Shown here in pieces: positions 1-9,999 of a stretch of DNA of 64,000 bases (the first letter of the stretch is position 1; each line of letters opens with the position of its first letter). A program made the position numbers and the translations under genes. The notes under the pieces are model-generated. The model searched no databases, was not told the DNA's origin, and saw only the letters and a list, made by a program, of their open reading frames with translations. The stretch covers positions 18,292,001 through 18,356,000 of the forward strand of contig NC_079884.1 in assembly GCF_029227915.1 (NCBI RefSeq), written 5' to 3'. This DNA comes from Hydractinia symbiolongicarpus. Its lineage: Eukaryota > Cnidaria > Hydrozoa > Anthoathecata > Hydractiniidae.

Positions 1-765
1 CATGGCCATATAACAGCGCCAACTACGCGTACAGTCCTCTAAAGTCTGTTATATGACCGTTTGCCGCCTAATAATGGCCTTACACATAAATCACGTCGTT
101 CCACATGTCTGTGCAGGTTGCCATTGGTCTAGTCCTTCCACTGTTAATGTACTATGACGTCCTAAGTCGTTTTCCATTGCGCCATGGCGTTATAACACCG
201 TCAAATAGATGTACAGGTCTCTAAAGGTTGTTGTATGACCGTTTGCCGCCTAATAATGGCCTTACACATAAATCACGTGGCTCCACGTGTCCGTTCAGGT
301 TGCCATCGGTCTAGTCCCACCACTAAGAATATACTACGACGTCCCAATTCGTTTTATATTGCGGAATAGCCTTATAACACCGTCAAGTACGTGAGGAGCC
401 CTCTAAAGGTTTTTGTATGACCTTTTGCCGCCTAATTATGGCCTTACACATAAATCACGTGGTTCCACATGTCTGGGCAAGTTGCCATTGGTCTAGTCCT
501 TCCACTGTTAAGGTACTACGACGTCCTAAGTCGTCTTTGATTGCGTCATGACGTTATAACACCGTCAACTACGCGTACAAATCCTCTAAATGCTGTAATA
601 TGGCATTTTGCTGTCTAATAAAGACCTCATGCGTAAATCACGTCGTTCCACGTGTCTGTGCAGGTTGCTATTGGTCTAGTTCTTTCACTATCAATAGACT
701 ACAACGTCCCAAGTTTTTTTCCATTGCGCCATGGCCCTATAAAACCGTCAACTAAGCGTACAGTC

Positions 766-947
766 CTCTAAAGGTTGTTATATAACCTTTTGCCGCCTAA
801 AAACGGCCTTACAGGTAAATCACGTGGTTCCACGTGTCTGTTCAGGTTGCCATTGCTCTAGTCCTACCACTACGAATGTACTACGACGTCCCAAATTGTT
901 TTACATTGCTGAATAGCCTTATAACACCGTCAACTACATGAACAGGC
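766..947 (+). repeat. Class B monomer with perfect E-box dyad (example)
   Basis: Example of the class reading 'tgttatataacc', 'acgtaaatc', 'tgttcaggttgcc', 'cctaccactacgaatgtac' and 'ttttacattgc'. Typical members contain CACGTGGTTCCACGTG, a perfect 7-bp inverted repeat (CACGTGG / CCACGTG) around TT, with two CACGTG hexamers whose starts are 10 bp apart. Other members are at 16185-16366 and near 15650. Members differ in the 'aacgg' or 'aaaacgg' segment. Confidence 0.88.
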
Positions 948-1129
948 CTCTAAGGACTGTTATATGACCTTTTGCCGCCTAATAATGGCCTTATACATAA
1001 ATCACGTCGTTCCACATGTCTGGGCAAGTTGCCATTGGTCTAGTCCTTTCACTATCAATGCACTACGACGTCCCAAGTTGTTTTCCATGGTGCCACGACA
1101 TTTTAACACCGGCAACTACGTGTACAGTC
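948..1129 (+). repeat. Class A monomer (example)
   Basis: Example of the commonest class. It reads 'tgttatatgacc', then 'cacgtcgttccacatg', 'tctgggcaagttgcc', a 'cctttcactatcaatgcac' segment, and ends in a 'ccatgacatt' or 'ccatggcctt' type tail. The central dyad is degenerate: the left arm is CACGTCG and the right arm is CCACATG, so only a CACATG E-box-like hexamer remains. Monomer boundaries are arbitrary; here the phase is set at 'ctctaaa'. Confidence 0.9.
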
Positions 1130-1139
1130 CTCTAAAGGC

Positions 1140-1800
1140 TGTTATATGACCCTTTACCGCCTAATAATGGCCTTACACATCAATCACGTCGTTCCACATG
1201 TTTGGGTAAGTTGCCATTGGTCTGGTCCTTTCACTATCAAAGCACTACGATCTCCCAAGTTCTTTTCCACTGCGCAATAGCCTTATAACACCGTCAACTA
1301 CGCGCACAGTCCTCTAAAGTCTGTTATATCACCTTATGGCGCCTAATAATGACGTTACACATAAATCACGTGGTTCCGCGTGTCTACACTGGTTACCATT
1401 GGTTTATTCCCTCGACACTCAATGGACTACATTGTCCTAAGTCTATTTACATTGCTGCATGACGTTGTAACACCGTTAACTACATGTGCGTGCCTCTAAG
1501 GGCTGTTATATGACCTTTTGCCGCCTAATAACGGCCTTACACGTAAATCACGTAGTTCCCCATGTCTGTGCATGTTGCCATTGGTCTAGTCCTTCCACTG
1601 TTAATGTACTTCGACGTTCTAAGTCGTTTTTGATTGCTTTATGACGCTATAACACCGTCAACTACGCGTACAGTCCTCTAAAGTCTGTTATATCACCTTT
1701 TGGCGCCTAATAATGACCTTACACTTAAATCACGTGGTTCCGCGTGTCTCCACTGGTTACCATTGGTTTATTCTCTCGACAAGTTGCCATTCGTCTAGTC
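1140..1800 (+). repeat. Block copied to 7276-7936 (offset 6136)
   Basis: Landmarks 1130, 1312, 1494 and 1676 pair with 7266, 7448, 7630 and 7812, all 6136 bp apart. The tract includes the start of the 209-bp expanded monomer and ends just after its joint. Confidence 0.83.
1312..1493 (+). repeat. Class C monomer (example)
   Basis: Example of the class reading 'tgttatatcaccttatggcgcc', 'aatgacgttacac', 'ctacactggttacc', 'ttattccctcgacactc', 'ctatttacattgctgcatg' and 'ccgttaactacatgtgc'. The dyad has one mismatch, CACGTGGTTCCGCGTG. The following monomer usually begins 'ctctaagggctg', so class C and its successor travel together as a pair in many blocks. Confidence 0.88.
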
Positions 1801-1884
1801 CTTCCACTGTTAATGTACTACGACGTCCTAAGTCGTTTTCCATTGCGCCATGACGTTATAACACCGTCAAATACATGTACAGGT
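1676..1884 (+). repeat. 209-bp expanded monomer (27-bp internal duplication)
   Basis: A class C left half runs to 'ttctctcgac' and then restarts at 'aagttgccattcgtctag' (1781), so about 27 bp of the monomer core is present twice in two diverged versions. Landmark distance is 209 bp. This looks like an out-of-register exchange between a class C and a class A-like monomer. Confidence 0.92.
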
Positions 1885-2016
1885 CTCTAAAGGTTGTTAT
1901 ATGACCGTTTACCGCCTAATAATGGCCTTACACATAAATCACGTCGCTCCACATGTCTGTGCAGGTTGCCATTGGTCTAGTCGTTCCACTGTTAATGTAC
2001 TACGACGTGAACAGGT
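1885..2016 (+). repeat. 132-bp truncated monomer
   Basis: The monomer lacks about 50 bp. The sequence passes from 'ctacgacgt' directly to 'gaacaggtctctaaagg', joining two short 'acgt' sequences that are normally 50 bp apart. This suggests deletion between microhomologies. The landmarks at 1885 and 2017 are exactly 132 bp apart. Confidence 0.92.
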
Positions 2017-2823
2017 CTCTAAAGGTTGTTATATAACCTTTTGACCCCTAAGAACGGCCTTACACGCAAATCACGTGGCTCCACGTGTCCGTTCAGGTTG
2101 CCATTGGTCTAGTCCTACCACTAAGAATATACTACGACGTCCCAATTCGTTTTACATTGCGGAATAGCCTTATAACACCGTCAACTACGTGAGGAGCCCT
2201 CTAAAGGTTGTTATATGGCCTTTTGCCGCCTAATAATGGCCTTACACATAAATCACGTCGCTCCACATGTCTGTGCAGGTTGCCATTGGTCTAGTCCTTC
2301 CACTGTTAATGTACTACGTCGTCCTAAGTCGTTTTCCATTGCGCCATGACGTTATAACACCGTCAAATACATGTACAGGTCTCTAAAGGTTGTTGTATGA
2401 CAGTTTGCCGCCTAATAATGGCCTTACACATAAATCACGTCGCTCCACATGTCTGTGCAGGTTGGCATTGGTCTAGTCCTTCCACTGTTAATGCACTACG
2501 ACGTGAACAGGTCTCTAAAGGTTGTTATATAAACTTTTGGCCCCTAAGAACGGCCTTACACGTAAATCACGTGACTCCACGTGTCCGTTTAGGTTGCCAC
2601 TGGTCTAGTCCTACCACTAAGAATATACTACGACGTCCCAATTCGTTTTATATTGCGGAATAGCCTTATAACACCGTCAACTACGTGAGGAGCCCTCTAA
2701 AGGTTTTTATATGGCCTTTTGACGCCTAATAATGTCCTTATACATAAATCACGTCGTTCCACATGTCTGGGCAAGTTGCCATTGGTCTGGTCCTTTCACT
2801 ATCAATGCAGTACGACCTCCCAA
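1918..2823 (+). repeat. 5-monomer block, copy 1 (offset 3308 to 5226-6131)
   Basis: Landmarks 1885, 2017 and 2381 have partners at 5193, 5325 and 5689, all exactly 3308 bp away. The shared tract includes two 132-bp truncated monomers and the rare 'aaacttttggcccc' and 'atgcagtacgacctcc' variants. Identity ends at 'cctcccaagt', after which the copies diverge. Confidence 0.85.
2381..2512 (+). repeat. 132-bp truncated monomer
   Basis: It has the same 50-bp deletion joint as the copy at 1885-2016, and sits inside the block duplicated at +3308 bp. Its right neighbour carries the 'aaacttttggcccc' variant. Confidence 0.92.
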
Positions 2824-3782
2824 GTCCTTTTCAATTACGCCATGGCCTTATAACACCGTCAACTATGTGAACAGGCCTCTAAAGGTTGTTATATAACCTT
2901 TTGCCGCCTAAAACGGCCTTACACGTAAATCACGTAGTTCCACGTATCTGTTCAGGTTGCCATTGCTCTAGTCCTACCACTACGAATGTACCACGACGTC
3001 CCAAATTGTTTTACATTGCGGAATAGCCTTATAACACCGTCAACTACGTGTACAGGCCTCTAAAGGCTGTTATATGACCTTTTGCCGCCTAATTATGGCC
3101 TTACACATAAATCACGTGGTTCCACATGTCTGGGCAAGTTGCCATTGGTCTAGTCCTTCCACTGTTAATGTACTACGACGTCCTAAGTCGTCTTCGATTG
3201 CGTCATGACGTTATAACACCGTCAACTACGCGTACAAATCCTCTAAATGCTGTAATATGGCATTTTGCTGTCTAATAAAGACCTCATGCGTAAATCACGT
3301 CGTTCCACGTGTCTGTGCAGGTTGCTATTGGTCTAGTTCTTTCACTATCAATAGACTACAACATCCCAAGTTTTTTTCCATTGCGCCATGGCCCTATAAA
3401 ACCGTCAACTAAGCGTACATTCCTCTAAATGCTGTAGTACGGCATTTTGCTGCTTGATAAAGACCTAATGCGTAAATTAGGTGGTTCCGAGTGTCTGTGC
3501 AGGTTGCCATTGGTCTAGTCCTTTCACTATCAATGCACTACGACGTTCCAAGTTGTTTTCCATGGTGCCATGACATTATAACACCGTCAACTACGTGTAC
3601 GGGCCTCTAAAGGCTGTTATATGACCTTTTACCGCCTATTAATGGCCTTATACATAAATCACGTCGTTCCACATGTCTGGGCAAGTTGCCATTGGTCTAG
3701 TCCTTTCACTATCAATGCACTACGACGTCCCAAGTCCTTTTCCATTACGCCATGGCCTTATAACACCGTCAACTACGTGAAC

Positions 3783-4511
3783 AGTCCTCTAAAGGTTGTT
3801 ATATAACCTTTTGCCGCCTAAAAACGGCCTTACACGTAAATCACGTGGTTCCACGTGTCTGTTCAGGTTGCCATTGCTCTAGTCCTACCACTACGAATGT
3901 ACTACGACATCCCAAATTGTTTTACATTGCGGAATAGCCTTATAACACCGTCAACTACATGAACAGGCCTCTAAAGACTGTTATATGACCTTTTGCCGCC
4001 TAATAATGGCCTTATACATAAATCACGTCGTTCCACATGTCTGGGCAAGTTGCCATTGGTCTAGTCCTTTCACTATCAATGCACTACGACGTCCCAAGTT
4101 GTTTTCCATGGTGCCATGACATTTTAACACCGGCAACTACGTGTACAGGCCTCTAAAGGCTGTTATATGACCCTTTACCGCCTAATAATGGCCTTACACA
4201 TCAATCACGTCGTTCCACATGTTTGGGTAAGTTGCCATTGGTCTGGTCCTTTCACTATCAAAGCACTACGATCTCCCAAGTTCTTTTCCACTGCGCAATA
4301 GCCTTATAACACCGTCAACTACGTGCACAGTCCTCTAAAGTCTGTTATATCACCTTATGGCTCCTAATAATGACGTTACACATAAATCACGTGGTTCCGC
4401 GTGTCTACACTGGCTACCATTGGTTTATTCCCTCGACATTCAATGGACTACATTGTCCTAAGTCTATTTACATTGCTGCATGACGTTATAACACCGTTAA
4501 CTACATGTACA
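3783..4511 (+). repeat. 4-monomer block, copy 2
   Basis: Partner of 762-1490. Relative to copy 1, two additional monomers (about 363 bp, including a D-like one at about 3424) precede it, which shows that monomers have been gained or lost in whole numbers. Confidence 0.85.
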
Positions 4512-4514
4512 GGT

Positions 4515-4646
4515 CTCTAAAGGTTGTTATATGACCGTTTACCGCCTAATAATGGCCTTACACATCAATCACGTCGCTCCACATGTCTGTGCAGGTTGCC
4601 ATTGGTCTAGTCGTTCCACTGTTAATGTACTACGACGTGAACAGGT
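4515..4646 (+). repeat. 132-bp truncated monomer
   Basis: It has the identical deletion joint 'ctacgacgtgaacagg'. Its context matches 1885-2200 at an offset of 2630 bp, so it probably arrived by block copying rather than by a new deletion. Confidence 0.92.
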
Positions 4647-5192
4647 CTCTAAAGGTTGTTATATAACCTTTTGACCCCTAAGAACGGCCTTACACGCAAA
4701 TCACGTGGCTCCACGTGTCCGTTCAGGTTGCCATTGGTCTAGTCCTACCACTAAGAATATACTACGACGTCCCAATTCGTTTTACATTGCGGAATAGCCT
4801 TATAACACCCTCAACTACGTGAGGAGACCTCTAAAGGCTGTTATATGACCTTTTGCCACCTAATAATGGCCTTACACATCAATCACGTCGTTCCACATGT
4901 CTGGGCTAGTTGCCATTGGTGTAGTCTTTTCACTATGAATACACTACGACCTCCCAAGTTTTTTTCCATTGTGCAATAGCCTTATAACACCGTCAACTAC
5001 GCGTACAGTCCTCTAAAGTCTGTTACATGACCTTTTGGCGCCTAATAATGGCCTTATACATAAATCACGTCGTTCCACATGTCTGGGCAAGTTGCCATTG
5101 GTCTAGTCCTTTCACTATCAATGCACTACGACGTCCCAAGTTGTTTTCCATGGTGCCATGACATTTTAACACCGGCAACTACGTGTACAGTC

Positions 5193-5324
5193 CTCTAAAG
5201 GCTGTTATATGACCCTTTACCGCCTAATAATGGCCTTACACATAAATCACGTCGCTCCACATGTCTGTGCAGGTTGCCATTGGTCTAGTCGTTCCACTGT
5301 TAATGTACTACGACGTGAACAGGT
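5193..5324 (+). repeat. 132-bp truncated monomer
   Basis: It has the same joint and is the +3308-bp partner of 1885-2016. Its left end is of another type ('aaaggctgttatatgaccc'), so the block boundary lies just inside this monomer. Confidence 0.92.
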
Positions 5325-6131
5325 CTCTAAAGGTTGTTATATAACCTTTTGACCCCTAAGAACGGCCTTACATGCAAATCACGTGGCTCCACGTGTCCGT
5401 TCAGGTTGCCATTGGTCTAGTCCTACCACTAAGAATATACTACGACGTCCCAATTCGTTTTACATTGCGGAATAGCCTTATAACACCGTCAACTACGTGA
5501 GGAGCCCTCTAAAGGTTGTTATATGGCCTTTTGCCGCCTAATAATGGCCTTACACATAAATCACGTCGCTCCACATGTCTGTGCAGGTTGCCATTGGTCT
5601 AGTCCTTCCACTGTTAATGTACTACGACGTCCTAAGTCGTTTTCCATTGCGCCATGACGTTATAACACCGTCAAATACATGTACAGGTCTCTAAAGGTTG
5701 TTGTATGACCGTTTGCCGCCTAATAATGGCCTTACACATAAATCACGTCGCTCCACATGTCTGTGCAGGTTGGCATTCGTCTAGTCCTTCCACTGTTAAT
5801 GTACTACGACGTGAACAGGTCTCTAAAGGTTGTTATATAAACTTTTGGCCCCTAAGAACGGCCTTACACGTAAATCACGTGACTCCACGTGTCCGTTTAG
5901 GTTCCCATTGGTCTAGTCCTACCACTAAGAATATACTACGACGTCCCAATTCGTTTTATATTGCGGAATAGCCTTATAACACCGTCAACTACGTGAGGAG
6001 CCCTCTAAAGGTTTTTATATGGCCTTTTGACGCCTAATAATGTCCTTATACATAAATCACGTCGTTCCACATGTCTGGGCAAGTTGCCAATGGTCTGGTC
6101 CTTTCACTATCAATGCAGTACGACCTCCCAA
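5226..6131 (+). repeat. 5-monomer block, copy 2
   Basis: Partner of 1918-2823. It differs from copy 1 by only a few substitutions, for example 'ggcattcgtc' for 'ggcattggtc' near 5772. A third partial copy of its left part lies at 4515-4830. Confidence 0.85.
5689..5820 (+). repeat. 132-bp truncated monomer
   Basis: It has the same joint and is the +3308-bp partner of 2381-2512. With the other four copies it shows that one truncated form has been amplified within the first 6 kb only. Confidence 0.92.
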
Positions 6132-6731
6132 GTTCTTTTCCACTGTGCAATAGCCTGATAACACCGTCAACTACGCGTACAGTCCTCTAAAGTCTGTTAT
6201 ATGACCATTTGGCGCCTAATAGGGACCTTTACCATAAATCACGCGGTTCCACATGTCTGGGAAAGTTGCCATTGGTCTAGTCCTTTCACTATCAATGCAC
6301 TACGACGTCCCAAGTCCTTTTCCATTACGCCATGGCCTTATAACACCGTCAACTACGTGAACAGGCCTCTAAAGATTGTTAGATAACCTTTTGCCGCCTA
6401 AAAACGGCCTTACACGTAAATCACGTGGTTCCACGTGTCTGGGCAAGTTGCCATTGGTCTAGTCCTTCCACTGTTAATGTACTACGACGTCCTAAGTCGT
6501 CTTCGATTGCCTCATGACGTTATAACACCGTCAACTACGCGTACAAATCCTCTAAATGGTGTAATATGGCATTTTGCTGTCTAATAAAGACCTCATGCGT
6601 AAATCACGTCGTTCCACGTGTCTGTGCAGGTTGTTATTGGTCTAGTTCTTTCACTATCAATAGACTACAACATCCCAAGTTTTTTTCCATTGCGCCATGG
6701 CCCTATAAAACCGTCAACTAAGCGTACATTC

Positions 6732-6900
6732 CTCTAAATGCTGTAGTACGGCATTTTGCTGCCTGATAAAGACCTAATGCGTAAATTAGGTGGTTCCGAG
6801 TGTCATTGGTCTAGTCCTTTCACTATCAATGCACTACGACGTCACAAGTTGTTTTCCATGGTGCCATGACATTATAACACCGTCAACTACGTGTACAGGC
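6732..6900 (+). repeat. 169-bp class D monomer with 13-bp deletion
   Basis: 'gagtgtc' is joined directly to 'attggtctag' near 6803; the full form near 3500 has 13 more bases between them. The same deletion recurs in the monomer starting at 8961 (168 bp). Confidence 0.85.
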
Positions 6901-7811
6901 CTCTAAAGGCTGTTATATGACCTTTTACCGCCTAATAATGGCCTTACACATCAATCACGTCGTTCCATATGTCTGGGCAAGTTGCCATTGGTCTGGTCCT
7001 TTCACTATCAATGCATTACGACCTCCCAAGTTCTTTTCCACTGCGCAATAGCCTTATAACACCGTCAACTACGCGCACAGTCCTCTAAAGTCTGTTACAT
7101 CGCCTTTTGGCGCCTAATAATGACCTTACACATAAATCATGCGGTTCCGCGTGTCTCTACTGGTTACCATTGGTTTTTTTCCCTCGACACTCAATGAACT
7201 ACAACGTCCCAAGTCTATTTCCATTGCTGGATGACGTTATAACACCGTCAACTACGTGTACAGGCCTCTAAAGGCTGTTATATGACCTTTTACCGCCTAA
7301 TAATGGCCTTACACATCAATCACGTCGTTCCACATGTCTGGGCAAGTTGCCATTGGTCTGCTCCTTTCACTATCAATGCACTACGACCTCCCAAGTTCTT
7401 TTCCACTGCGCAATAGCCTTATAACACCGTCAACTACGCGCACAGTCCTCTAAAGTCTGTTATATCACCTTATGGCGCCTAATAATGACGTTACACATAA
7501 ATCACGTGGTTCCGCGTGTCTACACTGGTTACCATTGGTTTATTCCCTCGACACTCAATGGACTACATTGTCCTAAGTCTATTTACATTCCTGCATGACG
7601 TTATAACACCGTTAACTACATGTGCGTGCCTCTAAGGGCTGTTATATGACCTTTTGCTGCCTAATAACGGCCTTACACGTAAATCACGTAGTTCCACATG
7701 TCTGTGCAGGTTGCCATTGGTCTAGTCCTTCCACTGTTAATGTACTTCGACGTCCTAAATCGTTTTTGATTGCTTCATGACGCTATAACACCGTCAACTA
7801 CGCGTACAGTC

Positions 7812-8021
7812 CTCTAAAGTCTGTTATATCACATTTTGGCGCGTAATAATGACCTTACACATAAATCACGTGGTTCCGCGTGTCTCCACTGGTTACCATT
7901 GGTTTATTCCCTCGACAAGTTGGCACTCGTCTAGTCCTTTCACTGTTAATGTACTACGACGTCCTAAGTCGTTTTCGATTGCGTCATGACGTTATAACAC
8001 CGTCAACTACGCGTACAAATT
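7812..8021 (+). repeat. 210-bp expanded monomer
   Basis: It carries the same 'ctcgacaagttg' joint (near 7917) as the monomer at 1676 and lies 6136 bp downstream of it in matching context. The extra base comes from the 'acaaat' version of the right end. Confidence 0.92.
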
Positions 8022-8568
8022 CTCTAAATGCTGTAATATGGCATTTTGCTGTCTAATAAAGACCTCATGCGTAAATCACGTCGTTCCACGTGTCTGTGCA
8101 GGTTGCTATTGGTCTAGTTCTTTCACTATCAATAGACTACAACGTCCCAAGTTGTTTTCCATTGCGCCATGGCCCTATAACACCGTCAACTAAGCGTACA
8201 GTCCTCTAAAGTCTGTTATATCACCTTTTGGCGCCTAATAATGACCTTACACATAAATCACGTGGTTCTGCTTGTCTACACTGGTTACCATTGGTTTATT
8301 CCCTCGACACTCAATGGACTACATTGTTCTTAAGTCTATTTACATTGCTGCATGACTTTATAACACCGTTAACTACATGTGCGTGCCTCTAAGGGCTGTT
8401 ATATGACCTTTTGCCGCCTAATAACGGCCTTACACGTAAATCACGTAGTTTCACATGTCTGTGCAGGTTGCCATTGGTCTAGTCCTTCCACTGTTCATGT
8501 ACTTCGACGTCCTAAGTCGTTTTTGATTGCTTCATGACGCTATAACACCGTCAACTACGCGTACAGTC

Positions 8569-8778
8569 CTCTAAAGTCTGTTATATCACCTTTTGGCGCC
8601 TAATAATCACCTTACACATAAATCACGTGGTTCCGCGTGTCTCCACTGGTTACCATTGGTTTATTCCCTCGACAAGTTGCCATTCGTCTAGTCCTTCCAC
8701 TGGTAATGTACTACGACGTCCTAAGTCGTTTTCGATTGCGTCATGACGTTATAACACCGTCAACTACGCGTACAAATC
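8569..8778 (+). repeat. 210-bp expanded monomer
   Basis: The joint 'ctcgacaagttgcc' is near 8674. It is the second copy in the local tandem repeat of about 757 bp (partner of 7812-8021). Confidence 0.92.
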
Positions 8779-9128
8779 CTCTAAATGCTGTAATATGGCA
8801 TTTTGCTGTCTAATAAAGACCTCTTGCGTAAATCACGTCGTTCCACGTGTCTGTGCAGGTTGCTACTGGTCTAGTTCTTTCACTATCAATAGACTACAAC
8901 GTCCCAAGTTGTTTTCCACTGCGCCATGGCCCTATAACACCGTCAACTAAGCGTACAGTCCTCTAAATGCTGTAGTTATCATTTTGCTGCCTGATAAAGA
9001 GCTAATGCGTAAATCAGGTGGTTCCGAGTGTCATTGGTCTAGTCCTTTCACTATCAATGCACTACGACGTCCCAAGTTGTTTTCCACGGTGCCATGACAT
9101 TACAACACCGTCAACTACGGGTACGGGC

Positions 9129-9424
9129 CTCTAAAGGCTATTTTATGACCTTTTGCCGCCTATTAATGGCCTTATACATAAATCACGTCGTTCCACATGT
9201 CTGGGCAAGTTGCCATTGATCTAGTCCTTTCCATATGAATACACTACGACGTCCCAAGTTCTTTTCCATTGCGCAATAGCCTTATAACACCGTCAAACTA
9301 CGTGAACCACATGTCTGGGCAAGTTGCCATTGGTCTAGTCCTTTCACTATCAATGCACTACGACGTACCAAGTCCTTTTCCATTACGCCATGGCCTTATA
9401 ACACCGTCAACTACTTGAACAGGC
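9129..9424 (+). repeat. Fused pair with deletion of about 68 bp
   Basis: At 9301-9310 the sequence passes from 'ctacgtgaac' straight into 'cacatgtctgggc', so the 'ctctaaa' landmark and the left part of the next monomer are missing. The next landmark-equivalent is at 9425, 296 bp after 9129. Confidence 0.8.
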
Positions 9425-9785
9425 CACTAAAGGTTGTTTTATAACCTTTTGCCGCCTAAAACGGCCTTACACGTAAATCTCGTGGTTCCACGTGTCTGTT
9501 CAGGTTGCCATTGCTCTAGTCCTACCACTACGAATGTACTACGACGTCCCAAATTGTTTTACATTGCGGAATAGCTTTATAACACCGTCAACTACATGAA
9601 CAGGCCTCTAAAGGCTGTTATGACCTTTTACCGCCTAATAATGGCCTTACACATCAATCACGTCGTTCCACATGTCTGGGCAAGTTGCCATTGGTCTGGT
9701 CCTTTCACTATCAATGCACTACGACCTCCCAAGTTCTTTTCCACTGCGCAATAGCCTTATAACACCGTCAACTACGCGCACAGTC

Positions 9786-9995
9786 CTCTAAAGTCTGTTA
9801 TATCACCTTTTGGCGCCTAATAATGACGTTACACATAAATCACGTGGTTCCGCGTGTCTACACTGGTTACCATTGGTTTATTCCCTCGACAAGTTGCCAT
9901 TCGTCTAGTCCTTCCACTGTTAATGTACTACGACGTCCTAAGTCGTTTTCGATTGCGTCATGACGTTATAACACCGTCAACTACGCGTACAAATC
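9786..9995 (+). repeat. 210-bp expanded monomer
   Basis: The joint 'ctcgacaagttgcc' is at 9891. It is followed by the same D-like monomer ('aaatcctctaaatgctg') that follows the copies at 7812 and 8569. Confidence 0.92.
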
Positions 9996-9999
9996 CTCT

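Larger units (their letters stand above)
762..1490 (+). repeat. 4-monomer block, copy 1 (offset 3021 to 3783-4511)
   Basis: Landmarks 766, 948, 1130 and 1312 pair with 3787, 3969, 4151 and 4333, all 3021 bp apart. The order is class B, A, A, C. The block ends at 'gttaactacatg', after which copy 1 continues 'tgcgtgcc' and copy 2 continues 'tacaggtc'. Confidence 0.85.
7448..8960 (+). repeat. Tandem repeat of about 757 bp (4 monomers, 2 copies)
   Basis: Landmarks 7448, 7812 and 8022 recur at 8204, 8569 and 8779. Each unit has a class C monomer, its 'ctctaaggg' partner, a 210-bp expanded monomer and a D-like monomer. A partial third copy (expanded plus D-like monomer) is at 9786-10177. Confidence 0.82.

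Noticed and set aside
345-370. CENP-B box candidate (ttcg followed by gcgg in class B-like monomers)
   Set aside because: The canonical pattern NTTCGNNNNANNCGGGN requires CGGG two bases after the A; here it reads 'attg' before 'cgg', so the spacing and core do not match.
584-600. AATAAA hexamers in class D monomers as polyadenylation signals
   Set aside because: The hexamer is common by chance in A/T-rich stretches and there is no gene upstream of it.
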